Assembly: GCA_009746045.1 (NCBI GenBank)
Contig: RPFO01000154.1
Span: 7,616,693 to 7,680,692 of the forward strand
Origin: Mesostigma viride
Lineage: Eukaryota; Streptophyta; Mesostigmatophyceae; Mesostigmatales; Mesostigmataceae
Reading direction: 5' to 3'
DNA: 64,000 bases
The position numbers and the translations under genes are program-made. The notes under the pieces were generated by a model. The model was given only the letters and a program-made list of their open reading frames with translations, was not told the DNA's origin and searched no databases. The first letter of the stretch is position 1; each line of letters starts with the position of its first letter. Of the stretch, positions 32,771 to 45,253 are shown in pieces.

Positions 32771-33460
32771 TGTTGCGGCCCGACCCTTGGAACGGGCGCA
32801 ACAATGGAATAAATGATGTATTTCGGCTTGTTGTCATAGTCCGTAGGACTTTGGGACTCATTTCGGGACTTAATTTGGAAATTGTCCCTTGGTCAGGACT
32901 TTTGTAATTATGACAGTTTGTGTGATTCGGACTAGTTATTTTGGGCCTAGGTTGATGTATATGCGATCTTCTAGGGGCTAGTGCAGTCGCGCCGCGCTGC
33001 GTTACTACTTTATAGCTGGTTGAGATCTTGCTTGTACTCATATGCGTGGATTCTGTAGGCGAGGGTCGATGTCGACCCGAGCTAGGATCTTGTGTGGACT
33101 GTTTCGGAATTCTCTGGAAGGTCGGCGCCATGTCGGCGCCACCACTTGCCAGTTTGGTGGCAGGCCTAGTAGGTGAAATTGGTCCGAGGACGAGAGTCTC
33201 GTCCTCTTGGTTTGATGAATGTTAAGTGCGATGAAGCCTACACATTAAACCTGGGGCAACTATCCATTGGTAACTGGTCTTGCTAGCCATTATAAGTGTG
33301 TATTAATTAGCTTGGCATCAAGTCGCGGTGCCACTCAATATCTCACGACCCCAGTCGTGAAGCGCAATCTGCATTAGGCCACCTTGATTCTTCCTTATAC
33401 CGGCACAGTTGATCTTTCGCTACGTAGCTCAGGTTAGAGGGTAAATCCTGCGACGTAACA
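32771..33460 (+). repeat. G3 3' LTR
   Basis: Starts TGTTGCGGCCCG right after the purine tract GGGGAGGGGGAGGAG (32756-32770) and ends CGACGTAACA, so the ends are inverted (TGTTGCG...CGTAACA-like). The first ~45 bp fold on themselves (TGTTGCG...CGCAACA). The matching 5' LTR is not in the window. Ends are inferred from one copy. Confidence 0.5.
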
Positions 33461-34310
33461 GTCATGTAGGAAACCCATGAACTTGAGTAGTTCTTGTCAC
33501 AATAATTAACCCCCCACATTGAGCATGCGTTGCCGTCAGCACGCGTGCAAGAGTTAATTATGTGTGCTTTGGTCAGTTTGCAGTTGTCGTTGATGAAGAA
33601 GGAGATGCTAGTGTGGCTGAATGGTTACTCTAATTTCCTTGTAGCGTCTACATGGGTGGCCGTCTAATTGGAATGGTTGTAACTTGGGCAGTTCTTGTCA
33701 GAATGGCGTCAAACCTTGAACATAGGAGGAACCATACGTGCAGAGGATGGTAGCATGTACGGTTTGGCCAGTTTTCACGTGGCTTAGATGTGTCAATTGG
33801 GGTGTTAGTGTGGTTAAATACTGGCTAAAACCTCCCTTATAGCTTCATCACTGGTGACAACCTATGAACGTTAATAACTTTCAAGAGCTGTGGTTGTCAG
33901 AATGACCTGAAATTTTGGGGCTGCATGCCCCCCCCTCTCTAGATAGTATTTGAAAATATATGGTATGGCAATTTTTGAAGTGTTTATGATTTGATTTTTT
34001 TTCAGTAAAAAAGGACCTGTTTTGCGGGAAAATTAATAACGTGTGCATCCTTGCTTATTTCTTGGTCCCAATTAGGCAGACTTTCTCAAAAGTGGGGGAA
34101 CTACATGGAAATATATGATTTGGTCCCAATATGGTTGCCGACTGTCCTAGGGAAAATGTGACTAATATAGCGTCTTTTTCTATTTTTAGCGCGTAACCAG
34201 TATGTGGTGGGGGCTATTACCCCCCCCAAGTGTTGGAATTTTTTTAAAAAAATCATATTGATGGTCCCCAATAATCACTGGATTTCTATCTCATGCGTAG
34301 GTATGTTTTC
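33461..34310 (+). repeat. Dispersed repeats related to R1 and R2
   Basis: 33850-34030 shares the TTAATAACTTTC...GTTGTCAGAATG...TGATTTTTTTTCAGT type of sequence with the R1 3' part (11700-11770, 940-1000). 34060-34285 matches R2 at 11922-12143. No coding sequence. Confidence 0.45.
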
Positions 34311-34559
34311 CAGAAAAGTGCACTGTCCCCTCCCCTTTTAAAACCGTGGGGGTTGAGTGTCAAAAACTTGCCGGTGGCGGTTCGTGGGCCCTGGGTGATC
34401 AGAGTTAGTGAGCATGCAGGTGACTGGAATGCTCAGTGAACGCAGACAATGCCAAATGGCCAGCGTGTGAACGACGAGACACCTTGGCATTAGGATAAAA
34501 TGGCACATATACTGCTGGTCAGCCGTCACTTGCGGCTGACCAGACTTTGCGTAAGTTAA

Positions 34560-36880
34560 GCCTAACTTACTGATCCTGGACGGACTAGCCTATCAGTTAC
34601 AACCTGATCTAGTCAGTCCTAACATGACAACTACAGTCCCGGTACTGAGGTACCGGCTCATCACATACTGAGTATAGCCACGTGTCCATGCCACGACTGC
34701 TCTAGTCCAGCACCGTCCCAGTACCCAATTGGGCGCCGGCGGTGCTGGCACGTGTCCACTTAGGCTACAGGCGGGAGACTTAGACTAACTCCCACTTTGA
34801 GTTTTCTTTGGGTTTCAACAGAAACACACATAGCCATCAAATGGACGCAGCCATTCCCAATGCCTTAGAAAAACTGTCAGACAACCTACTAGGACCCCAA
34901 GGTCACCTCACACATGTACAAGAGAAGCATTAAAAAGGCCCCATGTCTCAAGCATGGTTTCTTAACTGAGTGAGATGGGTGCTCAAGGCCCCAGCATGTC
35001 ATGGTCATCCAAACAGGTGTCCCAAAAAATTTTATTCAATAAATAACACATTCATCATGTCCCAACTTTCTAGACCAGTGCTTCTCACTGTCAGAAAACT
35101 ACCCAGCTGCCACTGCAGCCTTTCAGCTGCAGTATTAGGCAGGGGGTCATGGGCTAACATGTACAATGTGCCAGTCACTTCAGACTGTAACCAGGGTTCA
35201 TCAACCCGTACAAGACCTGGTACTGTGGTCCTGCTGCCTGTGGCACCTTGGTCAGTGCGTCTGCAGCATTGTCTTTGTCCCTGACGTGGGCTTTAGACTC
35301 CAGGTACTTGCATTCCTGTTTTAGCACAATCCAATCCAGGTCCGAGTGAACAGCCAAAGGATTGGCAAGGAAAGAGATTATAGATTGAGAGTCAGTCAGC
35401 AAATGTGCTTTCACTCCTGCAGAGCTGCCAGCCTGGTGTTGAAGCCAGACCAGCAAGTGATTGAGATACCTTGCATGCAAGACAGAAGATACCACAGCCC
35501 TGCATTCAGCTACATTGCTACTCACAGCCTTCCTCTTGTGCAATCTACTGAACCAGGAGACTAGTGACTTCTTCCCACCCTTGTTATGCAGGAAAAACAG
35601 TCCAGCCTCTCTGGCTTGAACCTTGGTAACTACCCTGGACTCCATTGAACTATCCATCATGCACGTGATGTGAATGGGAGTAAACAGATCCAGTGTGTGA
35701 AGCATCAAAGGTGGACCATCATGCAATAACTGCTTGATTGCCCGTGCTCCTACCTCCTGTAGTACCTCATCATCTACCCTGCTCACAAAAGCCAGGTGGG
35801 GTGCACATGTAGCACATAGCCAACCAAGCTTGCCTCTAATGGTAGGGCACATATGTCAGGGGTGATGCTATGTAACAGGCAGGACATCCAGACAAGACTT
35901 AATGTATTCAGCAGAGGCCTGCATGGAACAAACCCAGTTGCCCTGCTGCTGCAGCAACTCAAGCATCATGCCACAGAACTTGACTGGCTCCTTGCCCAGC
36001 TCTAGCTGCTTGCCAATCTCAAAGCTAGCAGACACCTGAGCTATGAAAGCATCCACTGCAGCTCTAGGACCTGAGATTAACTGATCATCCCCATGCCAGA
36101 CAAACATCCTCATTCCATCAGGGTGTGGGATGACAAACAAGCAAGGGTCAATATCATCATAGGTGGCCCCTAGCTTCATGAATACCTCCTGTGCAGACAG
36201 CCTAAAAATTTTTGGAGCTGACTGCAACCCTTCAACCCCCAGGTTTGGCCTCAACAAGGGTTGTACAATATCCCTGTGCCACACCTTAGGAGTATTCACC
36301 ACGTATACCTGACCTCTCCAGACCTGCTGTGCTATGGCAGGGTCACCCTTTAGAAAGGCTCTTTTGATATCTGTGGCTTTACACACATAATCCTTCCCTG
36401 TATTAAGCTGATGCAAAAACAAGGAAAGCAACACCTTAAGAGACGTTTGCTGAATACCAGGAGTATAAAGCTCAGCCTCTGTCAGCTCTGTAGAGCCCCT
36501 GAACTCAGTGACACATGGCCTAGCATGGAAAATGGGTGGTCCCCCATCAGCCTGAGGTTTATGCTTGCACACAAACTTTAACCTTAGCTTCTTAGCTCCA
36601 GCTGGCATAGCATGAAGAGGAGTCACAGGTGGTGTGTGAGTGGGACTACGTGCATCTGGAACAACCCACTCCTCCCTGGCTTTGGTAAAAGCCCCCACCA
36701 GCCACTTAAGAAACCCAATCTGCGTCTGGCAGTCCCGTACAATATCATCATAGTAGGACAGGGGAGACATGGATGCAACATCCCATCTACCAAGCCCAAA
36801 CGCTGAAGGGTGTAGCTTTTGAGAGTGTATGAGGTCCTCCACACATGGTTCCTGACCTGGGAGTTAAAAAAACTGCGGCT
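34560..36880 (-). mobile_element. Copia-like element copia-2, RT-RNase H remnant
   Basis: Minus-strand homologue of the last third of copia-1 (43190-44879). Starts abruptly near 36850 with the segment equal to HSQFLHPSAFGLGKWD of copia-1 and ends after RNase H at 35175. The 34560-35174 stretch would be 3' UTR and LTR, but no partner LTR is found. Integrase and Gag are absent. Confidence 0.7.
35175..36842 (-). pseudogene. copia-2 reverse transcriptase / RNase H
   Basis: Two blocks in one frame (36842-35868 and 35852-35175) separated by two in-frame stops, TAG and TGA, at 35853-35870. RT: KLRLKFVCKHKPQ, FHARPCVTEF, GIQQTSLKVLLSLF, KATDIKRAFLKGDP and the catalytic WHGDDQL in place of YVDD. RNase H: MMDSSMES, NVAECRAVV, LLTDSQSIISFL and NAADALTK carry the acidic residues in order. 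Close in sequence to copia-1, so the HGDD motif is shared between two separate elements. Confidence 0.8.
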
Positions 36881-37565
36881 GAACTGTGGTTCAGCCTGCA
36901 CTGATTAATATCTACAGAGGAAGTAGTTATATTAATCAATAGGTTTACGTTGCTGGTTATGGATACCAGCACAGAATGCACGAGGCACGCGAGAACCGTC
37001 GCCAAAGGTGCGAGGATACAGGTGCAGGGAAAGTGGTGCTACCAAGTGGCAGCGCCCTGCTCGTTATATACTAATTGTGACGCAGTCACATCCAGATGAC
37101 TGATAGGACAGATCATCTCACAATATTGCTGTCCTTCACTCTGGACCAGCAGATCTCGACTCGTTATCCATCATCAATGTCCTGTCGCACAAGTCCTGTC
37201 ACTATTTGTTACGTCTAATCAATAGCATTGAATAGACCGCAGTGTCGGAGACTAAATGTCCTATCGTACACTGTGACAAGACGTCGTATGCCACGCGTCA
37301 CTTGAGGAACCACCGTGGAATCACCGAATCCAAGTAGAATGTAGTAGAACAGTATCTTGCTCATATCGCGAGCAATAGTCATCAGAATGAACCCGTTTCT
37401 GGATTGTAGTAACCGGAAGTAGAATCTCTACAAGCCAAGTAGCTTAGTAGAATAATATTGCTTGCCAGGCAATATTAACTCCAGCCCTTTCTTCTCTTTT
37501 AGAGCTTGGACATAACAGCCATATTAACTCCAGCCCTTTCTTTCTTTTAGAGCTGTTAGGCTTGG
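36881..37565. other. No gene; small hairpin and a direct repeat
   Basis: TTGATTAATAT-like arms around 36902-36940 form an imperfect inverted repeat. A ~35-bp segment, ATATTAACTCCAGCCCTTTC followed by CTTTTAGAGCT, is repeated at about 37472 and 37522. The rest is unassigned. Confidence 0.45.
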
Positions 37566-38140
37566 TGTTACGCCCTGGCTCTACTCTAACCCAAACACCT
37601 CGCCTAACCTTACCTAAACTAGTGAGGATGCACATACCTAGGAGTGAGGAGCTATATTGGCTATAAGACCTAGGACGCGACGACTCTGCTTCTCAATGCA
37701 TTCCATTATAATACGCCATATACCGAATAAAACCAGGGTACTACGAAGGAAACAATACTACACTGCCATGACCCTAGCTAATATGTGCTAATTCATCATT
37801 AACACACGCCGGGTCCATTCACGAAGGACAACTGCTGCATAAATGATCGCCGACAGGCGTGTATGCTCGGGCCGACATCGACCCTCGCCTACAGGACCAA
37901 CGCACGTCCACAAGGTTCACACGCAGGATAAAAGGACCACTACTAAAGTACGCAGCGCGGCGCGACTGCACCGCACCACCATACTGTACAATTGCCACGT
38001 CACAAGGCCCGGTACCGACCGGCCAAAAGGTCCTAACTACACGTAAGCCTAGGAAAGTCAGCGAACTGTTCCGGAATGGCTGAGGCAACAAAGGACCTAA
38101 TTTACGTCCGTAACAACAACAAAAGTTACGCGACGTAACA
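37566..38140 (-). repeat. G2 copy b 3' LTR
   Basis: 575 bp, minus-strand TGTTACGTCGCG...GGGCGTAACA. Homologous to 52122-52693 and to the LTR at 15571-18550. Copia-1 inserted 1 bp past its inner end (TSD AACAC, 38137-38141); the polypurine tract and interior resume at 45732. Confidence 0.85.
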
Positions 38141-38141
38141 C

Positions 38142-38614
38142 AGTTAGTCTCCATGCTTTGCTGTAGACTAAGTCTCAAAGGCATTGTGAATACAACGTAT
38201 GAATAAGCCTTGTAAACCTACGTTGGTATGTGAATATAAATACCACGTGGGCTATGCAGATAGGAATGCTAGTCGAGTCGCATACGTTTCCCTAGATAGG
38301 TACTTTGGGTACTGGGGTACGTGACAGATGTCAGTACCCAGTATACGTAGTGTCCTGTCATTGGACGGTACTAGAGTATCCTAGATAGGGACCGTACTGC
38401 AGCGTGCATTGATCTGTGATCACACGATGCAGTGACTAGACTGCTACCTGCCATCGTGCGGCCTCGGGCCAACGGTCTGCACCCAACGGTCACTGGCGGC
38501 GCAGCCAGTGAGAGGAACGTTGATAAAGGGTAAACCTATTTTCTAATGAAGCAAGCAATTCATTGCTCACCGCATACAGTGTTCTCAAGCAATATATCCC
38601 GTCGCACTCTAACT
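38142..38614 (+). repeat. copia-1 5' LTR
   Basis: 473 bp. A TATA box, TATAAATA, lies at 38235-38242. Contains the near-palindrome GTCACTGGCGGCGCAGCCAGTG at about 38490. No TGG-type primer-binding site is obvious right after the LTR. Confidence 0.9.
38235..38242 (+). promoter_or_regulatory. TATA box of the copia-1 LTR
   Basis: TATAAATA, 94 bp into the LTR; also present in the 3' LTR. Expected to set the U3/R boundary about 30 bp downstream. Confidence 0.5.
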
Positions 38615-38632
38615 TGAATTTTATTTGCTACC

Positions 38633-40406
38633 ATGGCTATCACGAACAAGAATGTCGCTAAGAAGCTTAACTTCAACGAGGACGATGATGGGCAGGATCG
38701 GCGGATGCCCAAAGACAACAATCAGAAGCCGGCTGGCGATGCGGCCATTTCAAAGAAAAAGAAAAAAACAAAAAGAACACAATGTTGCCAGGACGAGGGG
38801 ACGGCGGCTGCAAGGCCGACCGACCTACCCCCCTCCCCTGAGAAGCCGGAGGACGAGACGGCTCCCCCCGGGGGACCGGCTTACCCTCGACTCCGGCGGC
38901 TGCAACAGCCGCAACCACGGCTGGAGCAGCCATGGCTGCGGAGCCCTCGGCGGTAAACCCCACTGAGGCTCCCCAGTTCGGCCCCCGTTGCCGACTATTC
39001 GGGAGCTCATGCCCCGTCAGACGGCTTCGGTGGCGCCGGACGGGACGATCACGTTTCGTCCCGCCACATCTGATCTTCGTGTCCCTTCGCTCAGGGACAC
39101 AATCACATCGAGCTTCAGTTTGGGCGACCATCGTCCCTTCTTCGCAAGAAGAAGGACATGGAAAGCATTAAGCTCGCACGGGTGGTGCGTAGACCCGTGG
39201 AGCCCATCGGAGGACAACCAATGTCCGATGATGAGGTCTCCGACACTGCCAGTCTCCCGACGGGGAGACTGAGATAATCTTACCCCAGCGCTCCTGGCGG
39301 TCGAGCAGGCCGCGCTGGTGGCTAACGAAGAACGCCGAGCGAGGCAGCGAGACCGGAGGTCCGCGAGAGGCGGCTTTTCGGCTCGCCGCTAAGCGGCAAG
39401 AATATGAGGAGGAGGCCGCCCGTCGCCTGGCACCCACCAGGCGATGGCGGCGGCGTACCGCGAGGCCACTCAGCGGCTACGCGACCTCTCAAAAATGCTG
39501 ACTATCCGATGGAATACTCGGGGTCAAGACCTGGCCGAGCTTGCTCGGTCAGCACATTTTAAAGCCATGTCCTCCCTAACCCAAGCCAGGGTCACGGAGG
39601 CCATCTTGGCCAAACATGGGGTGGTAGCTGAAGAAGCCCCCCCGCTGGAAACCACCAGCAAGAAACCCTCTCCCCCCAACCCTGCAGTACAAGGAGGGAC
39701 TGCTGGCCCAGGGAAGGGCAAGGGCGGACTGTCCAGTCCGGGCTATGATCATGGGAACCCTCCCTGACATACCCGAGGATGAGGCTGCCTTTCAGGCAGC
39801 CCTCCGGGAGCATGAGGTACGCAAGGAGATGAAGCGTCTCAGGAGGAGGCCAGCGAGGAGAGCGGCGGCAGACACCCCTGCCCGCCCCTCCACCGCTGGG
39901 GCTGGACCCAGTGGGGTTACCCGGACCCCCCGGGCTCCCCCGGGCCACCACGCCCCCCCTCCCCCTCCCCCACCACCCCAGGTTCGCCCTGTGGGTTGGG
40001 GCCCCCTCCCAACCAGGGGGGGTGGCCAGGACCCCAGGAGGCCCTGGGGGGAGGTGCAGAGGTGCCAGGCACCCAACCTGCTGAGGCCCCCCCAAGGAGC
40101 GGGGATGTCCTGGAACAGCTCGCCATTCTCCAGGCCAGCTGGCCTCGTTGCAAGATCAGCAGTTAACAGCTAACCAGCTGCAAACTGTCGAGGGCCTGCG
40201 CGCCCTGATGTCGCGGTATGAGCGGGGGACCATCAACCTGGACCCCACCCGCCTGCAACAAGCAACCGACGCTTCTTGAGGGCCAACCCCCCTCTCACAG
40301 GTGTGTTTAACCCTCATAAAAAGGAATCCAAAATCAATATTGCTGGCTTGCCTGAGGGTCACACTGTTGAACAAGCTAAGCAATTTGTTTTGCTCTGGAG
40401 TATGGG
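38633..40406 (+). pseudogene. copia-1 Gag N-terminal region, multiply frameshifted
   Basis: Begins ATGGCTATCACG 18 nt after the LTR (MAITNKNVAKKLNF...), with a Lys-rich stretch. Coding-like pieces then change frame at least four times: 38932-39171, 38988-39272, 39444-39767 (helical AAAYREATQRLRDLSKML...), 39745-40173 (Pro-rich) and 40276-40420 (NIAGLPEGHTVEQAKQFVLL). Many shifts sit beside runs of G, C or A. In an element with identical LTRs this suggests sequence errors or use of Gag in trans. Confidence 0.6.
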
Positions 40407-41033
40407 ATGGAAGGTCTTAACCTTAGACATCAGTTTAAGGCTCTCAGGGCCTCCTCCACATTCCATCAATCATCTCCTGCAATCAGAGCATTGATTCAAA
40501 CCTATCAGGAACGTACCCTGACACCTGAAGCAGCCATTGAACAGTGGCCTACCTTTATCACTGATCTGAAACAGCTAGTGCTTACCAATAACCACATGGA
40601 AGCAGTAGAACGTTTCAACTGGCTTGCTGCATATAAGGTGAACAAGAATAACCTCTCTGGGGATGCAAAAACATACAGGGTAATGATTGAGAAAGACCTT
40701 GAGCTTCTCAAGCTCCAACCAAGGTATCTCATCCACACCTGGCTAACAAAAGCTAATTTGCAACCTTCTGTCCTGGCTACCCTGCTTACAGGCCTCAAGT
40801 CCCTCTGGGACAACTTCAGAGCTGCCATGCTCTATATCGAGGAGGCAGTGGACCCCCTGGGTACTGGCAACCCAGGCCCAGGACCCCAAGGTCCAGGGTG
40901 TCCAAGGCCACAAACGCAAGGGGCAGGCCAGCCAGGGGGGGCACCCAAGACCCACAAGTCCTCCCACCAAGGGGGCAGTGGCTCTCAGGGGCGTGGCAAC
41001 ACGTGGCACCGTGTGCCCCTGCATGGCAACCCC

Positions 41034-41064
<31 letters not shown>

Positions 41065-44000
41065 GGTCCCAGCAGGGCAACAATAACAACAGGTCCCAAC
41101 AGGGCCAAAACAACAACAACAACAGGTCCCAGCAGGGCCAGAACCGGTCCCAGCAGGGAAACAACAACAACAACAACAACAACCAACCTGGCAACCCTGG
41201 CCATAAGGTGCCTGAGGTGCTTCCAGAGGGGCACGGCACAACTGCCCCAACAACGACTCCCTGGCCAACGTGGATCTCTGCCCGGGCTGCTGGCACGCAC
41301 GTCATCCCCTGGGGCCTCCAGGCAGCCGTTGCAACAGGCCTCGCTACCAAAATCAATGTGAGTTCTCTCACCTTGTACTCTGAGGATGATGATCTCATTA
41401 CCATTGGGGATGGCAACCAGGGCATAATTGATTTTGAGGCAGCAACCTTACTGTCCTCCCAACACCCTGTTCTGGAACCTTACATAAAAGCACTAACCCC
41501 TACTGTTGACAACTCCATAGATATCAAGGAGCTTGCTCATCAGCTGCACCTAGCCATGGGTCATGAAACAGTGGCTGAGGAACTGGCCAGACGGCTGGGG
41601 GGTAGTAGCATGGGAAAACAACTCAGGAATGCAGTAAAACTGGCTAGACAACACTGTCAAGAATGTCAGTTCAATAGCCCCAAACCTCAAAAATGGCATA
41701 CTGCAACTCCTTCCACCAATAGGGGCATGATAGTGGGGGATGTGATGCACATCAACAAAGATGTCCAACCCTACCTGATCCTAAAAGACTCATGGTCCAG
41801 GTTCACAGTAATGGAACCCCTACCTGGCATGTCTGCAGGGCAGCTACGTGTTGCACTCATGATTGCTTTACCCAGATTCTACCCAGTTGACAGAATTTTG
41901 CTTGATCAACAATTTTCTTGTCTGACTGACCTGGAAGGGTGTGAAGCAATAGAGATTGCTGGGCTGGAAGATCATGAGGGTCAGGGGGTCATTGAAAGAA
42001 CCATCAGATCTGTCAAAACCCTACTAGCCAAAAATCCTTCCAAGGATGCTACTTCAGGGGTCTATTGTGACAGGGCACTCTGGTGTCATGAAATGTGCAC
42101 AACCCTAAACATGAGACCTGTCTTGCATGCCACGTGGGGTGAAGTAATCCCAGCAGGCCTGCAGGCAGGTGTATATCCCCCAGAGGTGATAGCACTGTAC
42201 AACACTGCACGTGCACAAACCTCAGCAAAACTGGCAGAAAAAGATAAAACCCATTCCAGGCCAGTATTCCAAAAAGGTGATCAAGTTCTCTATTACAAGG
42301 AAAACAGCTTTGGTAAGGTTGGAACTTGGCTAGGTCCAGTTACCATCCGTGGATTTACCAAAAACAGCAAGACCGTGGAGGTCAAGCACAATATCAATGG
42401 GAAGCGTCACAGGGTGAGCTGTCATAGAATTAAGAAGTATTATTCTCCCATGGCAGACGTGCCTGGGGAAGAGTCTTTAAGCATGGACTCACTACTTCTA
42501 TCTGGCAACTCCAGCATGCCCAGCAGTAGCTCTGAGCCACCAATTACTGCTGTTGACAGCACCACAGCACCCTCTGTGAACCCTTCCACCCTCAGTGAAG
42601 CCAGGCCCACTTCACAACCTGGGGATTGCTTAACCAGGCACGAGGTAGCTGGGTTGGAAGCATTAGCTCAGCCCCAAGGCACCAAATTGTCTGCCAACCC
42701 TCCCGCTCTGAGGTCAAGATTGGCAGTCGCCTTGCAAGCATTACACAGGTCACATAAGCAACAAGCTGCTGTGGCCGCAGGGTTGGCAAAAGTCTCAGCT
42801 GTGTGCACTAGTCAGGACCCCTGGACCCTGGCAATAGACACTCAGGCACAGGTCAGTGTGATCAGTGCACAAGCCATCCCTGGTCTTGAGATTGCACCTT
42901 CATTTTGGGCACGGGTGCAGGATTTCTCAGGCCAAAGCTCACTGGATGTAGTGGGACAAGTGATGCTCCCTATACTTGGTATTCAGACACCCTTCCAGGT
43001 GGTGGAGGGGTACTCTGGTAACACCTTGTTGGGGGAACCTTTTGTATCCTATCCTGGGGTGCTTATCTCAGCTAATGAGCTCAGTGTCACAGGGGTGGGT
43101 GCAGTTCCTCTGGACCACTTTAAAATCCCTCTCTCCAGTATTGTCCCTGGTATGGATGCTGTCATCAAGGCAGTCAACACTCAGTATGCACCAGGGGAGA
43201 TCCCTGATCTGGACAAGTTAGTGCACAGCCAGTTCCTCCATCCCTCAGCCTTTGGGCTGGGTAAGTGGGACATAGCCATGCACTCACCCCACCAAATCTC
43301 CCACGTCATACAAGAATGCAAAACACAAAAAGGGTTTACCAAGTGGCTGATGGCCATTGTCCACCAAGCCAGGCAGGAATGGGTCCTGCCCAACCCCAAA
43401 AACCCTCAATACAAACCGCCTGTCACCCCTTCATGGGACGTGCCAGAGGGAGCCAAAAAGCTCAGATTAAAATTTGTTCTCAAACAAAAACCACAAAAAG
43501 TGGGCTCCCCAATCTTCCATGCCAGACCATGTGTCACAGAATTAAAGGGGACATCCACACTGCCAAAAGGGGAAACATACACACCTGGGCTGCAACAAAC
43601 CTCACTCAGGATCATGCTCTCCCTATTCCTCCACAACCTCAATGCAGGCCAAGACTATGTCTGCAAAGCCACTGATATTAAAAGGGCCTTCCTCAGGGGG
43701 GACCCAGAAAAGGCTGAATCTGTGTGGAAAGGGAAGGTGTACGTGGTAGACACCCCAGCTGTGTGGAAACCTTACATTGATGAGCCCCACCTTATCATCA
43801 ACATTGGGGTGGAAGGGCTTGTCAGTGCCCCAAAAATTTTCAGAGACTCAGCAGAGGAAGTATTCAAAAAGCTCAAGGCCACGTATGATGACCTGGACCC
43901 ATGCTTTTTTGTTGTACCCACCCCCTCTGGACTGCTGTTCTTTGTGTGGCATGGAGATGACCAACTCATTTGTGGGCCTAGAGCTGAGGTGGAAACCTTT

Positions 44001-44879
44001 ATTCAGCAGGTCCAGGAATCATATGAGATTGGCAAACAGGTGGAATTGAGCACAACCCCCATCCAGTTCTGTGGCATCATGTTGCAGCTGCATAGGCAGC
44101 CAGATCAGTGGGTCTGCTCTCTCTCCCCTCCTGCAGAATATATCCAAGATTGTCTAGATCTGCTGCAGGACAACTACCTCCCCTTACACATGTGTGCCAC
44201 TGTTCAGGGCAAACTGGGGTGGTGGTCAGCCATCTGTGGGGCTCCCTTAGCTGTCATCAGCAGGGTCACCCATGATGTTCTAGTCAAGATAAAATGCAGT
44301 CACATCAGGAAGTTGGTCAATGACTGTCCCCCCCTCATCCTCCATGGCCTGAATCTGATGGAAGACATCCACATCCAATGTGTCATGGACAGCTCCATGG
44401 AGAGCAGAACAATCAATCAGATGGGGGCACGGGAATCAGGGCTGTTTTTTCTCACCAACAGGTCAGATTACATGTCCCTCACTTCCTGGTACAGCAGGCT
44501 ACACCGCAGAAAACCTGGCAGCAGCAACTCAGCTGAATGTCGTGCTGTGGTGTCTGCTGCATTGCATGCTCGTTCCCTGCAGCACATGCTCACCTGGCTA
44601 CAAACCCAGGCAGGCAGCACATGCAATGTCATCTCACATCTCTATACTGACAGCTCTGTGATCAGTTTTCTAACCAAGAAATCTGTTTCTGCTGCTGTCC
44701 ACACTGACTTGGATTGGGTGATCCTCAAACAGGAGGCCACCTATTTTTCCAGCTGGACTCATGTGGATGATGAGGACAACCCAGCAGACGCTCTAACGAA
44801 GCTGCGGGATGCTGCTGGCCAACAGTACCAGCTCCTCTTTCAGAACATGAACCCCTATGATATCAGAGTCAGTGTTTGA
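40407..44879 (+). CDS. copia-1 Gag-Pol polyprotein (Gag-IN-PR-RT-RH)
   Basis: 1490 codons from ATG 40407. Gag part to ~190, with AAYKVNKNNLSGDAKTY shared with copia-3 Gag; Asn/Gln-rich linker ~208-265. Integrase: H-x3-H (HLAMGH, ~380) and C-x2-C (HCQEC, ~417), Asp in GDVMHI (~445), Asp in LLDQQF (~498), Glu in GQGVIERT (~532). Next a retropepsin-like domain: AID811-T-Q813-AQVSVIS and NTLLGEPF (~873). RT ~990-1230: KATDIKRAFLRGDP and H1182-G-D1184-D1185-Q. RNase H: MDSSMES (~1326), SAECRA (~1375), YTDSS (~1413), NPADALTK (~1458). Canonical copia order is Gag-PR-IN-RT-RH, so PR is displaced; its Gly of D[ST]G is Gln, and YVDD is HGDD. A CCHC knuckle is not in this frame. Confidence 0.85.
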
Positions 44880-45253
44880 ATAAATGACTGGCCATAGCAC
44901 AGTACACAACCACCACACCCCCTTACCACAGCGATAGCTGCTGGGCGCCATAAAATTCAACACATTCGTTGTGGGGTGTGAGTGCTGGCTAGGTCAGATT
45001 TGTATCCATTTGCAGCTTGAGGACACAAGCTTTGTATCCATTTACTTAATGTGTGCTTCAGTAACTGGCCAAACCAGCCAGCTGTGTACACCTTATTTAA
45101 TGTGCAATATAACACCTGGCCAGAACAGCCAGCTGTAACCAACCTGGCTCAACCAGCCATGTCTCTTTTGTACCCCTAATCAACTTAAAAACAATAACAA
45201 TAATGTTGGGGGTGCAGACCTGCATTAAGAAATAAATAATAAAACAATACTGG
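44880..45253 (+). other. copia-1 3' untranslated region
   Basis: Repeated TGGCCA-x-CCAGCC words (AACTGGCCAAACCAGCCAGCTG and relatives at about 45060-45165) form a small imperfect tandem series; no gene. Mirrored at 46657-47030 in the inverted copy. Confidence 0.5.

Larger units (their letters stand above)
18831..33460 (+). mobile_element. Decayed Ty3/gypsy element G3, split by later insertions
   Basis: Plus-strand remnants in pol order: protease (18930-19834), integrase N-terminal region (19887-20290), integrase core (20530-21037). The chromovirus G1 then intervenes (21043-29501, TSD TGCAC), and sequence resumes at 29507. A purine tract (32756-32770) and a 3' LTR (32771-33460) close the element. 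RT/RNase H is missing between protease and integrase, so G3 also carries an internal deletion. Joining the parts across G1 is inference from the TSD and orientation. Confidence 0.55.

Noticed and set aside
32771-33460. Treating the G3 LTR as another G2 LTR
   Set aside because: Only the terminal TGTT...AACA and a few words match; length (690 bp) and interior differ.
40743-41425. Minus-strand ORFs rich in Val/Leu/Cys runs opposite copia-1
   Set aside because: Shadow of the (AAC)n repeat that codes the Asn/Gln linker on the + strand.
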